Part shown: in pieces, positions 16,446 to 25,470 of the stretch
How positions within the stretch are numbered: position 1 is the stretch's first letter
How the letters are laid out: every line of letters starts with the position of its first letter
From: Planctomycetota bacterium
GTDB taxonomy: Bacteria; Planctomycetota; Phycisphaerae; Phycisphaerales; UBA1924
Length of the DNA stretch: 60,145 nucleotides
Direction of reading: 5' to 3'
Assembly: GCA_003696675.1 (NCBI GenBank)
Contig: RFGH01000221.1
Coordinates: 1-60,145 of the forward strand
Translations under genes and position numbers: made by a program
Notes under the pieces: generated by a model
Database searches by the model: none
The model's input: the letters and a program-made list of their open reading frames with translations, nothing else
What the model was told of the DNA's origin: nothing

Positions 16446-18488
16446 ATGATGCGTGCAGTGTGGTCGGCCGTGTGGGTTGCTGTTTCGGTGTGGATGCTGA
16501 TCGGTGCGGCCGTGGGATGCGCGTCGTCCGCGTCGGGCGGCGCTGGTGGTTCGGGCAGGGCGGCCCGCGCCGGGCTCGGTGTCGGCGCGGTCGAGGAAGG
16601 CTTCCGGCGCGAGGGCCGCCAACCGGTGGTGAGCATCTTCGAGGCCCTCGACCTGCCCACGCCCACGGAGCGGCGGCTGGGGTCCGGCGCGCCCGGCCCG
16701 GGGTATTGGCAGCAGCGGGTGGACTACACGATCGACGCGAGGCTGAACGCCGAGGCCCGCTCGGTCTCGGCCCGCGTCCGGGTGGTCTACCACAACAACT
16801 CACCGGACGAGCTGGACTACATGTGGCTGCAGCTCGAACAGAACCTGTTCCGCACCGATTCGATCGGAACCCTGCAGCGGACCCCCGGCTCGGTCATGAA
16901 GATGCTCGAGTCCGACTTCGACGGGGGCTACACGGTGACCAACCTGCGATCGGAGGGCGTGGGCGGTCAGCCGCTGAGCATGCGCGTGTATGACACGCTG
17001 GCGCGGGTCGATCTTGCGAGCCCGATTCCCGCCGGCGGGCGGTTCGAGTTTTCGTTCGATTACGAGTTCGTGATCCCCCCGCACCTTCGACGCATGGGCG
17101 CCGAGGAAGTCGAGCAGGGCGTGATCTTCGAGCTGGCCCAGTGGTTCCCGCATGTCTGCAACTACGACGATGTGAACGGATGGAACACCAAGCCGTATCT
17201 CGGCAGCGGGGAGTTCTACACCAACTTTGGATCGTTCGATGTGCGGATCACCGTGCCGGCGACGCACATCGTCAGCGCGACCGGGGTGCTGCAGAATCCG
17301 GAGGAGGTGCTCACCGAGATCCAGCGTGAGCGTCTGCGGACCGCGCTCGAATCGGACGAGCCTGTGCGGATCGTGACCCGGGATGAGGTCGGCGGTGCGA
17401 TGGTCCGTCCCCGGACCACGGGCGAGCTGACCTGGCATTTCAAGGCGGATGATGTGCGCACATTCGCGTGGGCGTCCTCCGAGGCGTTCCTGTGGGACGC
17501 GGTCGGCGTGGATGTGACCGACCGCGACGGGACGGCCCGGCGCGTGCTCGTGCAATCCTTCTACCCGCGTGAAGCGACGGTGTGGGACATGGACCATGCC
17601 GGCGGCGGCGCGACCCGCGCGGGCAAGCACTCGATCGAGTTCTACTCGGACTTTCTCTGGCCGTACCCCTACCCGGTCATGTCGAACATCAACGGACCGG
17701 AAGGCGGCATGGAGTATCCGATGATCGTCTTCTGCGGATCGCGGGAGAATGTCGACGGCATGGTCGGCGTGACGGATCACGAGATCGGGCACACTTGGTT
17801 CCCGATGATTGTCAACAGCGACGAGCGCCGGTACATGTGGCAGGACGAGGGGTTCAACACCTTCATCAACATCTACTCGCTCGCCGCGTACCGCGGGGAG
17901 GAGCCGAATGTCGAGCGGCACCTCCGACAAGCGGTTGAGATCGCGTCTTCCGTGCATCCGCAGCCGATCATGACCGAGCCGGACCGGATGTGGTCGCGTT
18001 GGGTGGGCGGGTTGAACTACCGCAAGACGGGGCTGGGTCTGTATCTGCTCCGCGAGAAGATCCTCGGTCGTGAGCGTTTCGACACGGCGTTCGGCGACTA
18101 TGTGCGTCGCTGGGCGTTCAAGCATCCGCAACCGAGCGATTTCTTCCGCACGATGGAGGACGCCGCGGGCGCGGACCTGGCGTGGTTCTGGCGCGGGTGG
18201 TTCCTCGAAGCGGCTCAGCTGGATCAGGCCGTCGCGGGCGTGTTCCGCGAGGATGGACGGACGATCGTCGTGCTCGACAACAACGCCCGGATGGTGATGC
18301 CGGTGTTCCTGCGAGTGACCTTCAAGGACGGATCGGTCGAGAACCTGACGCTGCCGGTCGAGATCTGGAGCACGACCGATCGCTGGCGTGCGGTGATTGA
18401 TAAGAGCGGGCGCGAGGTTCGCTCGGTCGAGATCGACCCCGAGGGCGTGCTGCCGGATATGGACCGGTCGAACAACCGCTGGCGGTGA
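16446..18488 (+). CDS. M1-family metallopeptidase, predicted lipoprotein
   Basis: From ATG 16446 the protein has 680 residues. A hydrophobic leader ends in AAVGC, a likely lipobox, so it should be anchored in a membrane facing the periplasm. The gluzincin site is HEIGH (445-449), with the third zinc ligand Glu468 in WQDEGFN, the exact HExxH-x18-E spacing of M1 aminopeptidases. The GAMEN-like motif before it reads GGMEYP. An N-terminal beta domain and a C-terminal helical part fill the normal length. It should cleave N-terminal residues from peptides. It is monocistronic with its own terminator. Confidence 0.9.
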   Translation: MMRAVWSAVWVAVSVWMLIGAAVGCASSASGGAGGSGRAARAGLGVGAVEEGFRREGRQPVVSIFEALDLPTPTERRLGSGAPGPGYWQQRVDYTIDARLNAEARSVSARVRVVYHNNSPDELDYMWLQLEQNLFRTDSIGTLQRTPGSVMKMLESDFDGGYTVTNLRSEGVGGQPLSMRVYDTLARVDLASPIPAGGRFEFSFDYEFVIPPHLRRMGAEEVEQGVIFELAQWFPHVCNYDDVNGWNTKPYLGSGEFYTNFGSFDVRITVPATHIVSATGVLQNPEEVLTEIQRERLRTALESDEPVRIVTRDEVGGAMVRPRTTGELTWHFKADDVRTFAWASSEAFLWDAVGVDVTDRDGTARRVLVQSFYPREATVWDMDHAGGGATRAGKHSIEFYSDFLWPYPYPVMSNINGPEGGMEYPMIVFCGSRENVDGMVGVTDHEIGHTWFPMIVNSDERRYMWQDEGFNTFINIYSLAAYRGEEPNVERHLRQAVEIASSVHPQPIMTEPDRMWSRWVGGLNYRKTGLGLYLLREKILGRERFDTAFGDYVRRWAFKHPQPSDFFRTMEDAAGADLAWFWRGWFLEAAQLDQAVAGVFREDGRTIVVLDNNARMVMPVFLRVTFKDGSVENLTLPVEIWSTTDRWRAVIDKSGREVRSVEIDPEGVLPDMDRSNNRWR

Positions 18489-18527
18489 CGCCGATCGGCG
18501 GAGCCGGGCACATGATGATGCGAATGG

Positions 18528-18564
18528 CAGGAGCCGGGACGATGGTGCCGGCTCCTGTTGTTTT
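18528..18564 (+). terminator. Rho-independent terminator after the M1 peptidase
   Basis: A perfect 10-bp stem, CAGGAGCCGG and CCGGCTCCTG, with a ten-base loop, followed by TTGTTTT. It begins 40 bases after the stop codon. Confidence 0.8.
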
Positions 18565-18592
18565 CCGGCGTGGTCGGGTGGTTTGGGTCCGG

Positions 18593-19105
18593 TTACATCG
18601 CGAGGAAGATGATCCAGGTGACGGCCGCCGCCTGGATCGCCGCGACGAGGTCGTCGAGCAGGATGCCCCAGCCGCCCGGGATGTTCTGCAGCTCGCCGGC
18701 GGGGGGCAGCTTGGCGATGTCAAAGGCCCGGAACAGCACAAAGGCCCCGGCGAGGGTGAGCAGGACGAAGAACGGTTCGTGGGCGAACAGCCCGACGGGC
18801 ATGAGCAGGAGGGTGAGGGCCATGCCGGCGGTCTCGTCGGCGACGACCGGGGAGGGGTCCTTTCCCCAGCGGGCTTCGGCCCCGTCGGCGGCGACCACGC
18901 AGATTGCGCTGAAGTTGATGAGCAGCGCGAGCATGACGAGCGCGTGGACCCACCAATAGGCGGACGCGGGTCCGGCCCCGGCGAGGGTGAGGACGGCCGA
19001 CAGGGCCACGGGCGGCAGCGAACCCCAAGTGCCCGAGGCCGGACGCATGTGCCCGAGCCCGCCGGTGGTGAGGACCAGTTCGTGGACCGGGTCGGGTCGA
19101 TTCAT
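18593..19105 (-). CDS. pgpA: Phosphatidylglycerophosphatase A
   Basis: Removes the phosphate from phosphatidylglycerophosphate to give phosphatidylglycerol at the inner membrane. The 170-residue protein has the PgpA motifs in order: SGTWGSLPP near residue 25, DPSPVVADETAG near 85, FRAFDIAKLPP near 130 and GGWGILLDDLVAA near 145, with four hydrophobic segments. It lies 43 bases downstream of pgsA on the same strand, so consecutive steps of one pathway are encoded together. Confidence 0.93.
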   Translation of the reverse strand: MNRPDPVHELVLTTGGLGHMRPASGTWGSLPPVALSAVLTLAGAGPASAYWWVHALVMLALLINFSAICVVAADGAEARWGKDPSPVVADETAGMALTLLLMPVGLFAHEPFFVLLTLAGAFVLFRAFDIAKLPPAGELQNIPGGWGILLDDLVAAIQAAAVTWIIFLAM

Positions 19106-19148
19106 GGGATTCCCGCGTGGTGAAGCCGGATAAGGCTTTGGTGTGCCG

Positions 19149-19997
19149 TTATTTACGCTTGCCGCCCTGCCCGCCGCGTGCGCGTTCGCGGGTCTTGGCT
19201 TTCTCTTTGGGGCTGGGGGTCACGGTGGGCTTACGGGTCTTGGCCGGCCCGAACGCTTGGATGAGCTTGCGCTGCTGCTCGATCGAGTGCTGGACCGCGC
19301 GTCCGATGTAGGGCAGGGCGGAGAAGATCGTCACGAAGGTGGTGGCCCAGGCCAGCGCGACGACCAGCGTGCGCATGTGTGTGTCGGGGCCGGGGTTACC
19401 AAAGGCGACGATCAGCAGGATCAGGGGAACGGCGACGGACTGGAGGACCATTTTGGCCTTGCCTGTTACGCCGGCCGAGAAGTCCACGCCCTCGCCCTCG
19501 TAGACCCCGCGGATCGAGGTGACGAGCAGCTCGCGGGCGACCATCGCGACGGCCATCCAGCCGGCGATGCCCGAGACCTGCATGCGACCGACGCCCTCGG
19601 CGACGGAGGTGAAGCCCGGGCCGGCGAGCATGATGAAGCCGCCGAGGACGAGGACCTTGTCGGCGAAGGGGTCCATGATGCGGCCCAACTTGCTGACAGC
19701 CTTCCACTTACGCGCCAGGTGACCGTCGAGGGCATCGGTGAGCGCGGCGATGATGAAGATCGCGGCCGCGGTGACGAGCACGGCGGTCGAGGCGTGGGAG
19801 AGATCGCCCAGGCGGTCGACGCCGGTGGGGTCGGCTTTGAGGGCGCGGGTGGTCACGGAGCCGAGGAGGGCGACGAAGACGATCGCGAGCACCACGCGCG
19901 AGAGGGTGAGCAGGTTCGGGATGTGGAGTTTGCGGCTCTGGGGCTGCAGTGTGGCGACCGGGCGGGGCTGGATCCGCATCATCTCGTGGGGCTTCAT
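19149..19997 (-). CDS. pgsA: CDP-diacylglycerol--glycerol-3-phosphate 3-phosphatidyltransferase
   Basis: Integral membrane enzyme making phosphatidylglycerophosphate. It contains the full CDP-alcohol phosphatidyltransferase signature DGx2ARx8Gx3Dx3D (DGHLAR, then G, MDPFAD). From ATG 19997 it has 282 residues; a longer frame upstream to 20324 overlaps nuoJ in antisense and has no membrane or domain character, so it is rejected. A basic tail of about 30 residues rich in Lys, Arg and Pro extends past the usual end. It pairs with pgpA downstream and is divergent from the nuo operon. Confidence 0.92.
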   Translation of the reverse strand: MKPHEMMRIQPRPVATLQPQSRKLHIPNLLTLSRVVLAIVFVALLGSVTTRALKADPTGVDRLGDLSHASTAVLVTAAAIFIIAALTDALDGHLARKWKAVSKLGRIMDPFADKVLVLGGFIMLAGPGFTSVAEGVGRMQVSGIAGWMAVAMVARELLVTSIRGVYEGEGVDFSAGVTGKAKMVLQSVAVPLILLIVAFGNPGPDTHMRTLVVALAWATTFVTIFSALPYIGRAVQHSIEQQRKLIQAFGPAKTRKPTVTPSPKEKAKTRERARGGQGGKRK

Positions 19998-20211
19998 CGC
20001 GCGATGGTAGTCGCGGAAACCGGGTTTGTCGGTCTGGGAGTGGGGGTCTCGCGGGCTCGGTTGGTGGACGCTCACCGCGTTCGGCACTATCGTGCGGTCC
20101 TTGTCCCGGGGGCGTCTGCGCTGGCTGCGCGGGGCTTTCCGGGCGGGCGTCGGGGTCTCCCGTTTGCGGGGCGGCGATCGGCGTACAGGAACGAAGCGGG
20201 GACCGCTCGCC
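19998..20211. promoter_or_regulatory. Shared divergent upstream region of pgsA and nuoJ
   Basis: 214 bases between two divergent starts. It must hold the promoters of both the phospholipid pair and the complex I operon, but I cannot identify convincing -35/-10 boxes or an operator by eye. Confidence 0.5.
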
Positions 20212-21186
20212 GTGGAAGAAATCATCAGCCCGATTGTGCTATATACCGTCTGCGCCCTCGGTGCGGCAGGGATGGCGTTGGCGCTGCCCCGGCGGGGCTC
20301 GAAACTGGTGCCCCTGGGGATCACGCTGCTCTCGGCGGCCTTGGCGATGGCGTTGGTGTCGCTTGGGCTGCGGGTCGACCGCGGGCATGGCCCGGGCGTC
20401 TTCTTTTACATCTTCGCCCTGATCGCGCTGGGGGCTTCGGTCCGGGTCATCACGCACCCGCGTCCGGTGTATTCGGCGTTGTACTTCATCCTGACGATCA
20501 TCGCGTCCTGCGGCATGTATGTGCTGCTGGGCGCCGAGTTCATGGCGTTCGCGCTGGTGATCATTTATGCGGGTGCGATCCTCATCACTTATCTGTTCGT
20601 GATCATGCTCGCGACGCAGGCCCCGACCGGGCAGGACGCGGGCATGCTCGACGAGACCGACGCCGTGGCTCGTGAGCCGGTGGTCGGTGCGGTGGTGGGC
20701 TTCGTGCTGATGGCGATCATCTCGGCGATGTTGTTCGGCGGGATCAGGGATGCCCGCCAGCCGGACCCGGCGTTCACGCCGGACGAGGTGCTGGCGCATC
20801 TGCCCGGCAAGGTCGATCGGATTCTGCGCGAGCGTGATCTGATTTCGGCGGACGAGCGGGTGGCCCGGACCGGCGACGGCGGCGGGCTGATCGACGCCGC
20901 CGCGGGCACGATCACCATTGAGAACACCGATCTGGGCACGACCCGCGTGATTGATGAGTGGCCCGAGTATCTCTCGGCCACCAACCTTGATCGGCTTGGC
21001 TGGAACCTGCTGCACGACCATCCGATGACGATCGAGATCGCGGGCGTGATCCTGCTGATGGCGATGCTGGGTGCGACGGTGCTGGCCCGCAAGCATGTCG
21101 AGTTGGAAGAGTCGCTCAAGGCCGAGCAGGCCCGCAAACTGGGTGAGACCACGCTCCGCCCGCAACACGCCGGGGGTGCCTCTTGA
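20212..21186 (+). CDS. nuoJ: NADH-quinone oxidoreductase subunit J
   Basis: Membrane subunit of complex I that helps form the quinone-to-antiporter coupling path. GTG 20212 begins VEEIISPIVLYT, in line with NuoJ N-termini; no strong ribosome site precedes it. Five transmembrane segments are clear, including the conserved YAGAILITYLFVIML helix. The 324-residue protein is longer than many NuoJ (about 170-200) because a soluble loop of about 120 residues lies between TM4 and TM5. This is the first gene of the nuoJKLMN operon and overlaps nuoK by four bases. Confidence 0.93.
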   Translation: MEEIISPIVLYTVCALGAAGMALALPRRGSKLVPLGITLLSAALAMALVSLGLRVDRGHGPGVFFYIFALIALGASVRVITHPRPVYSALYFILTIIASCGMYVLLGAEFMAFALVIIYAGAILITYLFVIMLATQAPTGQDAGMLDETDAVAREPVVGAVVGFVLMAIISAMLFGGIRDARQPDPAFTPDEVLAHLPGKVDRILRERDLISADERVARTGDGGGLIDAAAGTITIENTDLGTTRVIDEWPEYLSATNLDRLGWNLLHDHPMTIEIAGVILLMAMLGATVLARKHVELEESLKAEQARKLGETTLRPQHAGGAS

Positions 21187-21530
21187 TCGATGCTCTGTCG
21201 CTCGCGGCCTCGCCGTTCGCCCTGCCCGATTCGGTGCTGGCCCACTACCTGCTGGTCTCGGCGGTGATGTTCACGCTGGGGCTTGTCGGGTTTCTGACCC
21301 GCAAGAACCTGATCATCATGTTCCTGTGCACTGAGATGATGTTCCAGGCGGCCGGCCTGGCACTGATCGCCTTCGGGCGGTATCACCTCGGTGAGGACGG
21401 ACAGACCTTTGTGATCTTCGTGCTGTGCGTCGCGGCCGCTGAAGCGGCGATGGCGCTGGCCTTGGTCGTGCTGTTATTCCGTCGGCGGGAGACGCTCTCC
21501 GCCGAGGCGTGGAAGGAGCTCAACGGGTGA
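21183..21530 (+). CDS. nuoK: NADH-quinone oxidoreductase subunit K
   Basis: A 115-residue three-helix membrane subunit, homologous to the MrpC antiporter subunit. Conserved glutamates sit in helices two and three (TEMMFQAAGLAL and AAAEAAMALAL), where they carry protons. The TTG start overlaps the nuoJ stop, indicating translational coupling. It also overlaps nuoL by four bases. Confidence 0.95.
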   Translation: MIDALSLAASPFALPDSVLAHYLLVSAVMFTLGLVGFLTRKNLIIMFLCTEMMFQAAGLALIAFGRYHLGEDGQTFVIFVLCVAAAEAAMALALVVLLFRRRETLSAEAWKELNG

Positions 21531-23857
21531 TCGCCGATCTGCTGACTGCACCGGCGTGGTCCGCCCTGCTTGCGATGGCGCCCGACGCCCAAGGCGCGGG
21601 CGGTTCGCACGCCGCGACACAGGTCGCGCACGGGCCGGGCTGGGTGCTGCTGATCCCGTTCCTCCCGCTGCTCGGGGCCGCGCTCTGCGGGCTCTATGCG
21701 GCGATGGGCGTCAAGAGCAAGCTGCCCGCGTGGACCGTGATCGGACTGCTGGCGGTGTCCTTCGTCACGACCGTGGCCATGGCTACCGGCTTCGGCGGCG
21801 CGGACGGGGCCGCCTACACCGTCAAGGCCTTCGACTGGATCCAGGTCCACGGCGAGCACAACAGTTTCGTCGCGAACTTCTCTTTCTTCGTCGACACGCT
21901 GACGATCTATTGGATGCTGTTCGTCACGGGGCTGGCCACGCTGATCGCCCTGTACGCCAGCGAATACATGTCGCATGATGTGGGCACGGGCTACTGCCGG
22001 TTCTTCGCCGCGTTCAGCCTGTTCGTGTTCTCGATGGCCTGCCTGGTCATGGGCGACAACCTCGTCATGCTCTATCTGGGCTGGGAGGGCGTGGGTCTGT
22101 GCTCGTACCTGCTGATCGGCTACTTCTACAAGAAGCCGTCGGCTGTGGCCGCCGCGAAGAAGGCGTTCATTGTCAACCGCGTGGGCGATCTCGGGCTGGC
22201 GCTTGGCCTGTATCTGACCTATGTCCACTTCGGCACCGTCGAGTACGCCGCCCTGTTCGCCAACGAGCGGCTGCTGCACTATGTCGAGCTGGCCAAGACC
22301 GGCGCGTTCGACCAGATCCCGATGATGGCGCAGGGGATCCCGCTGCTGCTGATGGTGGGCGCGTTCGGCAAGTCGGCCCAGTTCCCCCTGTATGTCTGGT
22401 TGCCCGACGCCATGGAAGGCCCCACCCCGGTGTCGGCGCTCATCCACGCCGCGACCATGGTCACCGCGGGCGTCTACCTCATCGCCCGCTTCTACCCCGT
22501 GTTCCTGGCCAGCGAGCTGGCACTGCCCATCGTCGCCTGGATCGGCACGATCACCGCGCTGCTCGCGGCCACGATCGGCATGGCCCAGTTCGACATCAAA
22601 AGGATCATGGCCTATTCGACCGTGTCGCAGCTGGGCTACATGTTCGCGGGCCTGGGCGTGCTGACACCGACCGGGGCCGCCTACCACACGCTGACCCACG
22701 CCTTCTTCAAGGCCCTGCTCTTCCTCTGCTGCGGTGCGGTGATGCACGGCTTCGCCGGGCAGCTCGACCTCCGCAAGCTCAGCGGCCTGCGACGGGTCAA
22801 GGGCTGGGGCATCGTCAGCTTCGGCATGCTCATCGGCTGCCTGAATCTGGCGGGCTTCCCGCTCACCGCGGGCTTCTTCAGCAAGGACACCATCCTGGCC
22901 GAGGCGTTCGTGACCCCGGGCACCGCGGTGATCGGCTGGATCCTGATCATCACCGCCGGCATGACGGCGTACTACACCTTCCGCGTGTTCTTCCGTGTGT
23001 TCGTCGGCCCGGTGGAATACCACCCTGGCGACGAGGCCCACGACCACGATCACGGCCATGAAGACCACGGGCATGCCCACGGCGAAACGCACACCCACGA
23101 TGCCGGGCATCACGGTGACCATCACGGCGATCACTTCCACCCGCACGCGCCGGGCTGGGCGATCAACACCGTGCTCGCCACGCTGACGGTGCTTTCGATC
23201 GCCGCCAGCGGGCTCTACTTCGTGGGCGCGGGCGAGGCGCACGGCACCAAGACCAAGCACTATGCCGACACGATGGTGTCCGCGTCGACCGCGGGCTACC
23301 ACTCGCCCTATTCCGAACACGCCTTCCACGCGGAACACGGCGCTGATCACAACGCCGACGACGGGGGCGATCACGCCGCTCCGCACGCCGGCGTCGGTCC
23401 CCGCGGAACCATTGATGAGCCGCTGATGCTCCTGGGCAAGGACCCCCACAAGATCATGTACTATGTCTCCGGCGTGGTCGGGCTCGTGGGGATCGTGCTG
23501 GCGTGGTTCTTCCACTACGCCGGGCGCAAGACGGCCTCCGAGTGCCGCATGGACAAGGTCGCCCGCCTGTTCGGACCGATCCCCCGCTGGGCCGAGAACA
23601 AGTGGTATGTGGACGAATTCTACAATGCGACCATCCGAGTCCCGCTCCGAGTGGTCAGCCATTTCTTCCACTGGTTTGACAAGCTGGTCATCGACGGGGT
23701 TGTGAACCTTGCCGGCCTCTCGCCCCGCATCGGTGGGTGGCTGATCCGTCCGTCTCAGTCGGGTGTGCTGCAGGGCTACGCGGCGGGCATGGTCGGCGGT
23801 GTGGCGGTGTTGCTCGTCGTGATCCTCCTCGTGGTTCGGTTCGGGGGTGGCGCATGA
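21527..23857 (+). CDS. nuoL: NADH-quinone oxidoreductase subunit L
   Basis: Distal proton-pumping subunit related to MrpA antiporters. The GTG start overlaps the nuoK stop (GTGA), giving 776 residues. The core has the usual helices and the proton-path lysine/glutamate region (WEGVGLCSYLLIGY, FGKSAQFPLYVWLPDAMEGPTPV). Between the antiporter core and the C-terminal lateral helix is an insertion exceptionally rich in His and Asp (about residues 505-545), followed by a second His-rich stretch. Such loops could bind metal. The gene then ends with a normal C-terminal helix and overlaps nuoM. Confidence 0.95.
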   Translation: MIADLLTAPAWSALLAMAPDAQGAGGSHAATQVAHGPGWVLLIPFLPLLGAALCGLYAAMGVKSKLPAWTVIGLLAVSFVTTVAMATGFGGADGAAYTVKAFDWIQVHGEHNSFVANFSFFVDTLTIYWMLFVTGLATLIALYASEYMSHDVGTGYCRFFAAFSLFVFSMACLVMGDNLVMLYLGWEGVGLCSYLLIGYFYKKPSAVAAAKKAFIVNRVGDLGLALGLYLTYVHFGTVEYAALFANERLLHYVELAKTGAFDQIPMMAQGIPLLLMVGAFGKSAQFPLYVWLPDAMEGPTPVSALIHAATMVTAGVYLIARFYPVFLASELALPIVAWIGTITALLAATIGMAQFDIKRIMAYSTVSQLGYMFAGLGVLTPTGAAYHTLTHAFFKALLFLCCGAVMHGFAGQLDLRKLSGLRRVKGWGIVSFGMLIGCLNLAGFPLTAGFFSKDTILAEAFVTPGTAVIGWILIITAGMTAYYTFRVFFRVFVGPVEYHPGDEAHDHDHGHEDHGHAHGETHTHDAGHHGDHHGDHFHPHAPGWAINTVLATLTVLSIAASGLYFVGAGEAHGTKTKHYADTMVSASTAGYHSPYSEHAFHAEHGADHNADDGGDHAAPHAGVGPRGTIDEPLMLLGKDPHKIMYYVSGVVGLVGIVLAWFFHYAGRKTASECRMDKVARLFGPIPRWAENKWYVDEFYNATIRVPLRVVSHFFHWFDKLVIDGVVNLAGLSPRIGGWLIRPSQSGVLQGYAAGMVGGVAVLLVVILLVVRFGGGA

Positions 23858-25470
23858 ATCCGCTCTGGCTGATGCTGCTCATCCTCGTTCCCCTCGTCGG
23901 CGCGATGATCATCGCGTTCGGGTCGGGCAAGAACGCGTACCGCGATGCGCTCTTCGCCTCGTTGGCGTCGCTGGTTCCGGCCGTCGCAGCGTTGATGGAG
24001 TTCGATTTCACCCACGCCGGCCACTACCAGGGCCAGTGGAGCGTTTCGTGGCTCGAGCCGCTTGGGCTCAAGCTCTCGCTCGGTGTGGACTCGGTCGCCC
24101 TGCTGCTCATCCTGCTCAGCGTGCTGCTCGGGCCGGTGTGCGTGCTGGCCAGCAAGACCGCCATCACCGACAACCGCAAGCTCTATTACGCCTGGCTGCT
24201 GGTGCTCCAGTCCGCCATGGTCGGCGTGTTCTGCGCCCGCGATCTGCTGCTGTTCTACATCTGCTTCGAGTTCACGCTGCTGCCGATGTTTATCCTGATC
24301 CGGATGTTCGGCTCGACCAACCGCGTCGCGGCCAGCACCAAGTTCTTCCTCTACACCTTCACCGGCTCGCTCGTCACGCTCGCCGGCCTGGTCTATGTCG
24401 TCAAGTTCGCGGCCGAGCGCAACGGCGTCTGGTCGCTGGACATCGGCACGCTGACCACCGCGGCGTCGTACATGTCGCCCAAGGAACAAGCCTGGGTGCT
24501 GGGCGCGATGCTCGCGGGCTTCGCCGTCAAGGTGCCGCTGTTCCCGGTGCACACCTGGCTGCCGCTGGCGCACACCGAGGCCCCGACCGCCGGCTCGGTC
24601 ATCCTCGCCGGCGTGCTGCTCAAGCTGGGCACCTACGGCATCTACCGCTTCGCGATCCCAATGGCGCCGGTGGCGTTCACCGAGCACGCCCCGACGATCG
24701 CGGTGCTCGCGATCATCGGCATCATCTATGCCGGTCTGATCTGCTGGGTGCAGGACGACATCAAGAAGCTCGTCGCGTACTCCTCGGTCAGCCACCTGGG
24801 CTTCTGCGTGCTGGGGCTCACCGCCCTGAATGCGAATGGCCTGTCGGGGTCGGTCCTCTACATGCTCAGCCACGGCTTTTCGACCGGCGGGCTGTTCCTC
24901 ATGATCGGCTTCATGTACGAGCGCTATCACACCCGCGACATGCGCAAGGTCGGCGGGCTGGCGAGCAAGATGCCGGTCTGGGCGTTCTTCATGGTGTTCT
25001 TCACGATGGCGTCGGTGGGGCTGCCCGGCCTGAACGGTTTCCCGAGCGAGCTGCTCTGCCTGATCTCGGCCTTCCAGGCCGACGGGTCGTGGACCGCCGC
25101 CGGCGAGCCCGGCGCAGCCGGTGTCACGCTCGGGCCGTGGTACGCGGCCGTCGCCGGCACCGGCATGGTTGTCGCCGCGATGTATCTGCTCATCATGGTG
25201 GGGCGGATCTGCTTCGGCCCGAAGATCGAGCCGGAGGGGCACCACCACCATGAGGTGCTGCCAGACGACCTGAACGCCCGTGAGATCGTCACCCTACTGC
25301 CCTTGGCCGTCGGATGCCTGGCCTTCGGCCTGTTCCCCGGGCTGCTCCTCGGCGCGATCGAGGAGCCGGTCAACGACACGGTCCGTCTGGTCGAGGCGTC
25401 GCATGAACTCAGCGGCCCGCATGCCATGGCCGATTCGGCGTCCACCGCCGCCGAGGGGGTCCGCCCGTGA
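23854..25470 (+). CDS. nuoM: NADH-quinone oxidoreductase subunit M
   Basis: Second antiporter-like subunit, 538 residues from ATG 23854, which overlaps the nuoL stop (ATGA). Conserved elements include FYICFEFTLLPMFILI, KVPLFPVHTWLPLAHTEAPT and VQDDIKKLVAYSSVSHLGF, with the proton-channel Glu and Lys in place. A short His run (GHHHHE) lies in the last cytoplasmic loop. Overlaps nuoN by four bases. Confidence 0.96.
   Translation: MNPLWLMLLILVPLVGAMIIAFGSGKNAYRDALFASLASLVPAVAALMEFDFTHAGHYQGQWSVSWLEPLGLKLSLGVDSVALLLILLSVLLGPVCVLASKTAITDNRKLYYAWLLVLQSAMVGVFCARDLLLFYICFEFTLLPMFILIRMFGSTNRVAASTKFFLYTFTGSLVTLAGLVYVVKFAAERNGVWSLDIGTLTTAASYMSPKEQAWVLGAMLAGFAVKVPLFPVHTWLPLAHTEAPTAGSVILAGVLLKLGTYGIYRFAIPMAPVAFTEHAPTIAVLAIIGIIYAGLICWVQDDIKKLVAYSSVSHLGFCVLGLTALNANGLSGSVLYMLSHGFSTGGLFLMIGFMYERYHTRDMRKVGGLASKMPVWAFFMVFFTMASVGLPGLNGFPSELLCLISAFQADGSWTAAGEPGAAGVTLGPWYAAVAGTGMVVAAMYLLIMVGRICFGPKIEPEGHHHHEVLPDDLNAREIVTLLPLAVGCLAFGLFPGLLLGAIEEPVNDTVRLVEASHELSGPHAMADSASTAAEGVRP

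Noticed and set aside
21383-25251. Very long minus-strand frames opposite nuoL and nuoM
   Set aside because: His/Arg/Gln-rich composition follows from antisense of hydrophobic codons; the sense strand has complete nuo genes.
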